Below the pieces are notes generated by a model, which was given only the letters and a program-made list of their open reading frames with translations, ran no database searches and was not told the DNA's origin. Made by a program: the position numbers and the translations under genes. DNA of 55,994 nt from Actinomycetales bacterium (lineage in GTDB: Bacteria > Actinomycetota > Actinomycetes > Actinomycetales > Microbacteriaceae). The stretch covers positions 1-55,994 of the forward strand of contig JAATFB010000100.1 of the NCBI GenBank assembly GCA_015655415.1, written 5' to 3'. Below are positions 49,845-55,994 of this stretch, in pieces. Within the stretch, counting starts at the first letter, position 1, and each line of letters starts with the position of its first letter.

Positions 49845-50597
49845 TCAGGATCGGCGGCGGGCTCGGTACTCGGCCCGGGCCTCCGGCGCGAGATGCTCGG
49901 TGGCGTAGGAGAGCATCACGGCGGGCATCCGCTGCGCGTGGGCATCGAGGAACTCGATCAGCAGGCGTCGCTCCACGCGCTTACCGACCTCGCGCAGCAT
50001 CCACCCGACGGCCTTCTGCGTCAGGTCGCGGCGGTCTCCCGTGTCGAGCAAGCGTTCCGCCAGCTCGAGCGTGGTCGAGGCGTCGCCGCGCTTGATGAAC
50101 GCGAATGTGGAGAGCATCGCGACCCGGCGCCACCACAGGTCCGGCGAGTCGGCCAGCTCGAACAGGATGAACCGCGGGCGATCGAACAGGTACTCGCCCA
50201 GCACGAACTCGGCCGATGCGTCGACCAGGTCCCAGTTGTCCACCCGGCCGGCGCGCACGGCCGCGAGATAGAAGGCGGCGAGGCGCTCCCGTTCGCCATC
50301 GTCGCGGGCGCGGGGGGCCGACGCGCGCGCGTAGGCGGTGTTCAGCGCCACAAGGCCCGCCAGCCGATGCTCGTGCACGGGGCTCGCCAGGAGCTCGCCG
50401 ATCGTCTCGAGGGGCAGCGGTCCCAGGCGCTTCACGACCGCGCGGACCGCCGGCAGCCGCACCCCGATGAAGACGTCGCCGGCCGCGTACTCGCCGGGGC
50501 CGGTCTTGAAGTAGCGCTGCAGGAAGGCGGCATCCGATGCATCCGCCACGGCGGCGAGCGCCGAGACGACATCCGCGGCTGTGGCCTGCTCCAGCAT
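49845..50597 (-). CDS. AlkD-like DNA alkylation repair protein
   Basis: 250 aa of HEAT-like helical repeats, the AlkC/AlkD-type DNA glycosylase fold that removes alkylated purines. Motifs: FLQRYFKTGPGEYAAGDVFIGVRLPAVRAVVKR near the start, RVDNWDLVDASAEFVLGEYL, DSPDLWWRRVAMLSTFAFIKRGD and DLTQKAVGWMLREVGKRV. The Asp in NWDLVD and Trp in VGWMLREVGKR match residues I recall as important in AlkD. The frame is open to 50657, but ATG 50597 (MLEQATAADV) is chosen because TACAGT lies 7 nt upstream (leaderless). It stands alone. Confidence 0.88.
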   Translation of the reverse strand: MLEQATAADVVSALAAVADASDAAFLQRYFKTGPGEYAAGDVFIGVRLPAVRAVVKRLGPLPLETIGELLASPVHEHRLAGLVALNTAYARASAPRARDDGERERLAAFYLAAVRAGRVDNWDLVDASAEFVLGEYLFDRPRFILFELADSPDLWWRRVAMLSTFAFIKRGDASTTLELAERLLDTGDRRDLTQKAVGWMLREVGKRVERRLLIEFLDAHAQRMPAVMLSYATEHLAPEARAEYRARRRS

Positions 50598-50974
50598 GCG
50601 GACAACTGTAGCTGCCGTCGCGTGCGGGCCGGTCGCCGCCTCGTGGCTCGTCGCCACCTTGTGATTTCACCCAGCGCTACACGCGAAGCCGTCTCTGCTC
50701 ACAGCGCAGGATGAAATCGCAGCGCAGGATGAAATCGCCAGCGCCCCGCACGCCGGCCGGTTCGCTCCACACGACATGCAGGACACCGTCCGCGCGTAGC
50801 GCAGGGTGAGATCACCAGCACACGGAGCCGCGCGCGGGCGACGAGAGCGGGCGGCGGCCAGACGAGCGGGCCCAAGGCCAGACGAGCAGGCCGCGGCGAG
50901 ACCGAAGCAGGCGGCGGCGAGACCGAAGGGGGCCGCGGCGAGACCGAAGGGGACTACGGCGAGACCGAAGGGGA
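50598..50974. repeat. Repeat-filled intergenic region: AGCGCAGGRTGARATCRC motif family
   Basis: 377 nt with no gene. The TACAGT -10 for the AlkD-like gene is at 50605-50610. CAGCGCAGGATGAAATCG is repeated exactly at 50702 and 50720. A related copy lies near 50796 (AGCGCAGGGTGAGATCAC) and an inverted copy near 50662 (GTGATTTCACCCAGCGCT), so the outer copies form a long inverted repeat. From about 50896 the 21-bp repeat of the next gene's 3' end begins. Confidence 0.75.
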
Positions 50975-51000
50975 CTACGGCGAGACCGAGAGGAAGAGGA
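50896..51000. repeat. 21-bp tandem repeat, five copies, overlapping the exchanger gene's stop codon
   Basis: GCGAGACCGAAG recurs at 50896, 50917, 50938, 50959 and 50980, exactly 21 bp apart. The last copy encodes the final residues (SVSP, then TAG) of the minus-strand exchanger; the other four copies lie beyond its stop. The left copies are more diverged. Confidence 0.9.
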
Positions 51001-52075
51001 ACGCGGCGAAGAGCACCAGGTGCACGCCGCCCTGCAGCGTCGTCGCTCGCCCCGGCACCACCGTCAGGATGCTCACCACGATCGAGAGCAGCAGCAGCAC
51101 GATCTGCGTCTGGCCGAGTCCGAGGACCAGCTGATGCGGCATCCACACGGAGGCGACGGCCACCGCGGGGATCGTGAGCCCGATGCTCGCCATCGCCGAT
51201 CCGAGACCCAGGTTGAGGCTCGTCTGGATGTGGTTGCGGCGCGCCGCTCGGACCGCCGAGATGCTCTCGGGCAGCAGGATGACGAGCGCGATGATCACTC
51301 CGACGACGGACTCCGGCAGCCCGAGCGCCACGACGGCGCCCTCGATCGACGGCGACTCGAGCTTCGCCAGGCCGACCACGGCCGCCAGCGAGACGAGCAG
51401 GAGGACCCCACTGACGAGCGTGGCCCGCAGGGTGGGCGGCGCGGCGTGCTCCTCGTCGGCATCCTCGGGAGGCGCCTGGCCCGAGTCGGTGACCGGAAGG
51501 AAGAACCGGCGGTGCGAGATCGTCTGGGTGACGACGAACAGCACGTACAGCACGAGCGACGCGATGGCCGCGAACGCCAGCTGGCTCGGCGAGAACAACG
51601 GCCCGGACGTCTCGGTGAAGTCCGGCAGCACCAGGCAGAGCACCGCGAGCGTGGACAGCGTCGCCAACGCGGCGCCCGATCCCTCGGAGTTGAAGCGGAC
51701 GGTGCCGAACCTGATCGCGCCGACCAGGATGGACAGCCCCACCACGCCGGCGGTCGTGATCATGAACGCGGAGAAGACGGTGTCGCGCGCCAGTGTCGCC
51801 GCGTGCTCACCGCCGCCGGCCGAGAGCGTGAGGATCAGCCCGACCTCGATGACGGTGACGGCGACGGCGAGGATCAGGGACCCCAGCGGCTCGCCGACCC
51901 TGTGCGCGACCGTCTCGGCGTGCCGCACGGCGACGAGCACGGTCGCACCGAGGATGACGGCGAGCAGCACGGCCAGGCCCAGCCCCGGCTTCGTGCCCCA
52001 GGCCAGCACCAGCGTGAGGGCCGCGAGCAGCGGCACGCCGATCGGCAGCCAGCTGCCGACCCTCCGAAGCGCCAT
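50975..52075 (-). CDS. ChaA-type Ca2+/H+ (cation/proton) exchanger
   Basis: 366-aa membrane protein with about 11 TMs. The two inverted alpha repeats of CaCA exchangers are seen in VGEPLGSLILAVAVTVIEVGLIL and GLPESVVGVIIALVILLPESISAVRAA, each with the acidic ion-binding glutamate. A charged cytoplasmic loop DADEEHAAPP separates the halves. ATG 52075 has GGAGG 4 nt upstream; GTG 52078 immediately before it is the alternative. The C-terminus ends inside a 21-bp repeat. It is divergent from the TolB-like gene. Confidence 0.92.
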   Translation of the reverse strand: MALRRVGSWLPIGVPLLAALTLVLAWGTKPGLGLAVLLAVILGATVLVAVRHAETVAHRVGEPLGSLILAVAVTVIEVGLILTLSAGGGEHAATLARDTVFSAFMITTAGVVGLSILVGAIRFGTVRFNSEGSGAALATLSTLAVLCLVLPDFTETSGPLFSPSQLAFAAIASLVLYVLFVVTQTISHRRFFLPVTDSGQAPPEDADEEHAAPPTLRATLVSGVLLLVSLAAVVGLAKLESPSIEGAVVALGLPESVVGVIIALVILLPESISAVRAARRNHIQTSLNLGLGSAMASIGLTIPAVAVASVWMPHQLVLGLGQTQIVLLLLSIVVSILTVVPGRATTLQGGVHLVLFAAFLFLSVSP

Positions 52076-52192
52076 CACCCCTCCATCATGTCAGCGCGCG
52101 GATGTCCCGGGCCCGGCGAACCACCGCGCCGGCAGCCGGTCGTGCCCAGGGCGGGGCATCGGCAGAATGGACGGCGGAAGAACGGAGATCTC

Positions 52193-53122
52193 ATGGCAGC
52201 ACGCGCGTGGCGCGCCCTCCTCCCCGGGCAGGTCAGCAGGCTGGTCGTCTACGACATGGGAACGGGCCGGCGCACGGTCGTTCACGAGAGCACGGAGGCG
52301 GTCTTCGAGGCCCCGAACTGGACCATCTCGCCGTTCTGGGGGCGCAAGGAGTGGCTGGTCTTCAACCAGGACGGCCTCGTCCACCGCGTTCCCGCGACTG
52401 TGGGGCGTGCCCGCGCCGTCGATCCCGTGCCGACCGGGGCCATCGACAGCTCCAACAACGACCACGTGGTCTCGCCCGACGGCAGGTTCCTCTACGTCTC
52501 GGCCGAGGACAAGCACATCCACCGGGTGTCGCTCGCCGACGGCACGACGCGGAGGGTGACGGGTGACCACGACCGCCCGTTCAACCACTACCTGCACGGC
52601 ATCTCGCCGGACGGCCGCACCCTGTCGTACATCGGTCTGGAGCCGCTGGGAGAGCCCGCACCTGGAGCGCCCGCCCGAACCAACGTGTTCACCATCGACG
52701 CCGACGGATCGAACGACACTCAGCTCACGTTCTCCGACAAGCCGCACGACGGGGCCGAGTTCGATCCGACCGGCGAGTGGATCTACTTCAACTCGGAGCG
52801 CGCCTCGGATCGGCCCGGCCACTCCCAGCTCTTCCGCTGCCGGCCCGACGGCTCCGACATCCGGCAGCTCACGTTCGACGAGCGGGTGAACTGGTTCCCG
52901 CACGTCGCGCCCGGTGGCCGGGATCTCGTGTACATGAGCTACGAGCCTGGGGTGGTCGGGCATCCGGCGAACGAGCACGTGCTGATCCGGCGCATCCACC
53001 CGGACGGCGGCGAGCCGTCGGACCTCATCGAGCTGTACGGCGGCCAGGGCACGATGAACGTGACCAGCTGGTCGCCCGACGGCGCGAGGTTCGCGTACGT
53101 GGAGTATCCGATCGCCCGCTGA
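52193..53122 (+). CDS. TolB-like beta-propeller protein
   Basis: 309 aa of WD40/TolB-like blades: VVSPDGRFLYVSAED, LHGISPDGRTLSYIG, AEFDPTGEWIYFNSERA, PHVAPGGRDLVYMSYE and TSWSPDGARFAYVEY. Repeated SPDG-hydrophobic strands and QLTF motifs (DGSNDTQLTFSDK, DGSDIRQLTFDER) define the family. There is no signal peptide, so it is probably cytoplasmic, unlike periplasmic TolB. GGAGA lies 5 nt before ATG 52193. Its role is unknown; similar proteins are often annotated as oligogalacturonide lyase-like or biopolymer transport proteins. Confidence 0.88.
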   Translation: MAARAWRALLPGQVSRLVVYDMGTGRRTVVHESTEAVFEAPNWTISPFWGRKEWLVFNQDGLVHRVPATVGRARAVDPVPTGAIDSSNNDHVVSPDGRFLYVSAEDKHIHRVSLADGTTRRVTGDHDRPFNHYLHGISPDGRTLSYIGLEPLGEPAPGAPARTNVFTIDADGSNDTQLTFSDKPHDGAEFDPTGEWIYFNSERASDRPGHSQLFRCRPDGSDIRQLTFDERVNWFPHVAPGGRDLVYMSYEPGVVGHPANEHVLIRRIHPDGGEPSDLIELYGGQGTMNVTSWSPDGARFAYVEYPIAR

Positions 53123-53149
53123 GCGCCCGCCGGGACGACGCGGCCGGCA

Positions 53150-53332
53150 TCATCCGGCGTCGTCGGACCGGTGGCCGACGAGCCGGTACAGTGCCAGCAG
53201 CCTGGCCCGGGACTCCTCTAGCTCGGATGCGGCCCTCCGGTAGTCGTCGCGGGCCTGTTCGAGGAGTCGACGGGTCGCGCGCTCGTCCCCTGCGGCGTCG
53301 AGCGCGATCGTGTGGGTGGTGAGCGGTCTCAT
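53150..53332 (-). CDS. Small 60-aa helical protein, leaderless
   Basis: Protein MRPLTTHTIALDAAGDER followed by a predicted amphipathic helix TRRLLEQARDDYRRAASELEESRARLLALYRLVGH. The heptad-like Leu/Ala spacing suggests a coiled coil. No family is recognised. Support comes from position: TAGCGT (53340-53345) is 7 nt before ATG 53332, the same leaderless design as many genes here, and it sits in a 384-nt gap between two plus-strand genes. It converges on the TolB-like gene. Confidence 0.6.
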   Translation of the reverse strand: MRPLTTHTIALDAAGDERATRRLLEQARDDYRRAASELEESRARLLALYRLVGHRSDDAG

Positions 53333-53339
53333 GCCGGAC

Positions 53340-53345
53340 ACGCTA
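53340..53345 (-). promoter_or_regulatory. Leaderless -10 element of the 60-aa protein gene
   Basis: TAGCGT on the minus strand, then 7 nt, then ATG 53332. Confidence 0.45.
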
Positions 53346-53506
53346 GGCGGCGACCGGCGCGGGGTCGACACCCGTGTCCGAATGGGTCTTCGCGTGACCC
53401 CGTGTTGCCGCTCGTCGATCGCCACGGCCGACCGGTGTGTGTCCTCCTGTGACGCGCGCGGATCCGCTCCGGGAATGCCGACGGGTCCCGCCGCGCTGTC
53501 CCGAGC

Positions 53507-54424
53507 ATGAGCAGAGCAGTGATACAGCATGCGTTCGGCGGCCCCGAGGTTCTCGAGGTGGTCGAGGTGGAGGAGCCGCACGCCGGCGCGGGGCAGTTGC
53601 GGGTCCGAGTGGCGGCGGCCGGCCTGAACCCGGTGGACTGGATCGTCGCGTCGTCGGAGGCGACCGCGGCGGCCTTCGGCCTGAGCCTGCCGGCAGGGTT
53701 CGGCAACGACTTCGCCGGCACCGTCGACGAGGTCGGCGACGGTGTGACCGGGTTCGCGCCCGGCGACCGCGTCTACGGCGGCGCACGAGGCAGGGCGGTC
53801 GCGGACTTCGTGGTCGTCACGCCCGGCGTCGACGAGGTGCACCACACCCCGGAGGGCGTGGACGACCAGTCCGCCGCCACGCTGGACATCGCGGCGCGCA
53901 CGGCGGAGGCGGCCCTGGCGGACATCGGCCTGCACGAGGGCGACACGGTCCTCGTGGGAGGGGCCGCCGGCGGGGTCGGGGTGTTCGTGGTGCAACTGGC
54001 GCGTATCGCCGGCGCGCGGGTGATAGGCACCTCATCCGAGGGCGCGTTCGAGTTCCTGCGTGGGCTCGGCGCGGAACCGGTGGCGTACGGAGCGGGGCTC
54101 GCCGACCGCGTGCGCGAGCTGGCGCCCGACGGGATCACCGCCGCGACGGATCTCTTCGGCGACGAGACCGTTCGCGTCGCGCTGGAGCTCGGCGTGCCGC
54201 CAGAACGCGTCTCCACGATCGCCTCGCGCGATCCGAGCCTCGGGGTGAAGGCCACGGGCGCGAACCAGGCCGATCCGGGCGCACTGGAGCGGGTGGCCGG
54301 GCTGATAGCGGCCGGCCGGCTCACCGTGCCGATCGCCGCCCGCTATCCGATCGAGCACATCCGCGACGCCGTCGCCCTTCAGGCGTCCCGCCACGTTCAC
54401 GGCAAGGTCGTGGTCACGCTCTGA
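53507..54424 (+). CDS. Quinone oxidoreductase-like NADP-dependent dehydrogenase (MDR, zinc-free)
   Basis: 305 aa. The GroES-like N-domain has VIQHAFGGPEVLEVVEVEEPHAGAGQLRVRVAAAGLNPVDW and the FAGTVDEVGDGVTGFAPGDRVYG core, without the zinc-binding Cys/His of alcohol dehydrogenases. The nucleotide domain has VLVGGAAGGVGVFVVQLARIAGARVIGTSS, with the AAGGVG NADP loop of quinone oxidoreductases. The likely reaction is NADPH reduction of quinones or enones. It stands alone on the plus strand after a region with the 60-aa gene's promoter. Confidence 0.92.
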   Translation: MSRAVIQHAFGGPEVLEVVEVEEPHAGAGQLRVRVAAAGLNPVDWIVASSEATAAAFGLSLPAGFGNDFAGTVDEVGDGVTGFAPGDRVYGGARGRAVADFVVVTPGVDEVHHTPEGVDDQSAATLDIAARTAEAALADIGLHEGDTVLVGGAAGGVGVFVVQLARIAGARVIGTSSEGAFEFLRGLGAEPVAYGAGLADRVRELAPDGITAATDLFGDETVRVALELGVPPERVSTIASRDPSLGVKATGANQADPGALERVAGLIAAGRLTVPIAARYPIEHIRDAVALQASRHVHGKVVVTL

Positions 54425-54579
54425 GGCCCGGCATGCCTCCGGCGCCGGCACACGCAACGAACGTGCGTCAGCCGGCCCGGATACGCACCAGAATCGGCGC
54501 GACCCGGCGAACTCGGCCCCGATGATCGTCGTTACTCTCGAAGCAGACGCAAGGGAATCGACGACGAGGAGGTCCTGTC

Positions 54580-55994
54580 GTGTCCACCGCCCTCTCCCCA
54601 CATGCCGGCGCAGCGACCGGAACGCGGTCCGCCGCGGCGGCACGGCTGGCCGGAATCGCCGCCGATCCGGCGTGGCTGACGCTGAAGTCGGCGGCCACCG
54701 GCATCCAGGCGCACCAGGCGAGGGACGGCTCGATCCCGGATGCGACCCGTCACGCGGACGCGCGCGCCCGGGTGGAGGCGATCGACGCGTCGCTCGCCGA
54801 CCTGGCTCCGCTCTTCCCGCACGACTCCGACTACCTCGCCGCCCTGCGCAGCGACTTCGCGCGCTGGGCCGATGAGGGATTCGGGACGCCCGACTTCTAC
54901 GACTCGCTCGTCGCGTTCCAGCCGCAACGGCATCGCGTCGACGGACTTCGGCATCTCGTCGTCTTCCCGATGTACACCCAGAACGGCTCGCCCGACCGGC
55001 ACGTCGAGGCGCTCGTCGTCGAGACGATCTGGCCGGAGTTCGTCGCCGAGCTCGAGCGCACCGACTACGGCAACCCGCTCTTCGTCTCGCTGCGCCTGAT
55101 CGACTTCACGAGCGGCTACGACACGAACTCGGCCGTCCTCTTCCCCGAGACGGTCGCGATGCGACAGCTGCCCACGTTCACCTGGGGAGCGATCTTCCAG
55201 GACCGGGAGGCCGCGCGGTACCGGGTGGTGGTGCGCACGGCGTCCGAGATCACCGGGCTGCACCTGCCGGAGGACGCGCTGCGGCTGCTCGAGGACCAGT
55301 CCCTGGCCGAGGAGACCTTCGTGATGTGGGACATCATCCACGATCGCACCCACATGCGCGGCGACCTGCCGTTCGACCCGTTCATGATCAAGCAGCGCAT
55401 GCCGTACTTCCTCTACTCCCTGGAGGAGCTGCGCTGCGACCTCACCGCCTACCGGGAGGCGTACCGGCTGGAGCACGCCCTCGGCGACCTGCCCTCCGAG
55501 CAGCTCTCGGCCGAGCAGGCGAGCATCCTGGAGCACGCGCGACTCGTGCGGTACGCGATCCTGTTCGACCGCATCTTCCGATTTCCGATCACCGGGTCCC
55601 GCGTGCGCAACTACGACGGGCTGGGCGGGCAGCTGCTCTTCGCGTGGCTGCATCAGCACCACGTCCTCGACTGGACGGACACGCGGCTCTCCATCGACTG
55701 GGACGCCGTCGGCGGTGCCGTCGTCGCGTTGAGCGACGCGATCAACGAGCTGTACTGGCGCTCGATCGACCGCCCGAAGACGGCGCACTGGCTCGCCGCC
55801 TACGACCTGGTGTCGAGCGTGCTCACCCCGAGCCCCGCGTCGGCGTGGGCAAGGGGCCTGCCGGAGGAGATCCTGGCCGGCGCGCCGAAGGGCTACACGG
55901 ACGCGGTCCTCGACGACGAGTTCCCGCTCTCGATGTTCTACGAGGCGCTGGCCAAGAAGATGGGCGACACGATCGAGTCGACGAAGGGGATCAC
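54580..55994 (+). CDS. DUF6421-like protein, C-terminus cut by window edge
   Basis: At least 471 codons from GTG 54580, which has GAGGAGG 8 nt upstream; the frame continues past the right edge. The most distinctive segment is MWDIIHDRTHMRGDLPFDPFMIKQRMPYFLYSLEELRCDLTAYREA (about 258-303). HDRTH with nearby glutamates could bind a metal. Long helices follow (SILEHARLVRYAILFDRIFRFPITGSRVRNYDGLGGQLLFAWLHQH). I recall this as the actinobacterial DUF6421 family; no function is known to me. The pattern recalls terpene-synthase-like helical folds only loosely. Confidence 0.7.
   Translation, partial: MSTALSPHAGAATGTRSAAAARLAGIAADPAWLTLKSAATGIQAHQARDGSIPDATRHADARARVEAIDASLADLAPLFPHDSDYLAALRSDFARWADEGFGTPDFYDSLVAFQPQRHRVDGLRHLVVFPMYTQNGSPDRHVEALVVETIWPEFVAELERTDYGNPLFVSLRLIDFTSGYDTNSAVLFPETVAMRQLPTFTWGAIFQDREAARYRVVVRTASEITGLHLPEDALRLLEDQSLAEETFVMWDIIHDRTHMRGDLPFDPFMIKQRMPYFLYSLEELRCDLTAYREAYRLEHALGDLPSEQLSAEQASILEHARLVRYAILFDRIFRFPITGSRVRNYDGLGGQLLFAWLHQHHVLDWTDTRLSIDWDAVGGAVVALSDAINELYWRSIDRPKTAHWLAAYDLVSSVLTPSPASAWARGLPEEILAGAPKGYTDAVLDDEFPLSMFYEALAKKMGDTIESTKGI

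Noticed and set aside
50667-51146. 159-aa minus-strand frame with PFGLAVV-type heptapeptide repeats
   Set aside because: The heptads come from the 21-bp DNA repeat read in another frame; there is no ribosome binding site or -10 in the right place, and it overlaps the exchanger gene.
1-55994. tRNA, rRNA, insertion sequence, integrase or phage genes
   Set aside because: None could be recognised on either strand. Composition looks even throughout, so horizontal transfer of the island is not directly supported.

Overview
This is a high-GC (roughly 70%) actinobacterial chromosome segment, most consistent with Microbacteriaceae (Microbacterium/Leifsonia-like). The evidence is the codon bias, frequent GTG starts, many 4-bp ATGA/GTGA gene overlaps, leaderless promoters (TANNNT 6-7 nt before the start codon), and copies of the intergenic 'CGACAGGCTCAACCGGCGG' repeat, which I recall as common in that family. 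No rRNA, tRNA, CRISPR array, transposase, integrase or phage gene was seen. All assignments come from reading motifs, not from database searches.

Layout. 1-10.6 kb is mostly housekeeping: a partial PAP2-like protein, purA, a DUF3151 protein, a three-gene operon (TetR regulator, ABC ATPase homologue without catalytic motifs, YhgE/Pip membrane protein), a cyclic-nucleotide-type phosphodiesterase, a SpoU-type RNA methyltransferase, a HAD phosphatase, a septum-formation-domain protein and pyrE. 10.6-14.5 kb holds a DUF2207 membrane protein, exonuclease III and an AEC transporter. 14.7-24.5 kb is sulfur and copper related: a MetY-like enzyme on the plus strand, then a long minus-strand gene chain running from an NMT1/SsuA-type ABC importer through YcnI and CopC-CopD into cystathionine beta-synthase and a MalY/PatB C-S lyase.

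24.8-40.5 kb is an accessory island with five luciferase-like flavin monooxygenases (one of the NtaA/DszA/CmoJ type), a dipeptide-type ABC importer, an M20 amidohydrolase, two GNAT acetyltransferases and an ATP-grasp ligase. The set resembles the Bacillus ytm/yxe S-substituted-cysteine salvage operons. I propose that it imports organosulfur or N-acyl amino acid conjugates, cleaves C-S bonds, and feeds the CBS/MalY/MetY enzymes next to it. An 11-bp motif shared by two of its divergent promoter regions suggests one regulator.

41.3-49.8 kb is a carbohydrate module: a ROK regulator facing an operon of sugar ABC importer, VOC protein, aldo/keto reductase, tautomerase and GH1 beta-glucosidase. Two copies of a 72-bp palindromic repeat bracket it. 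49.8-56 kb returns to general genes: an AlkD-like glycosylase, a ChaA-type cation/proton exchanger, a TolB-like propeller protein, a 60-aa protein, a quinone-oxidoreductase-like enzyme and a truncated DUF6421-like protein. Tandem repeats mark many gene junctions, and two of them look like duplications of a gene's 3' end including its stop codon.
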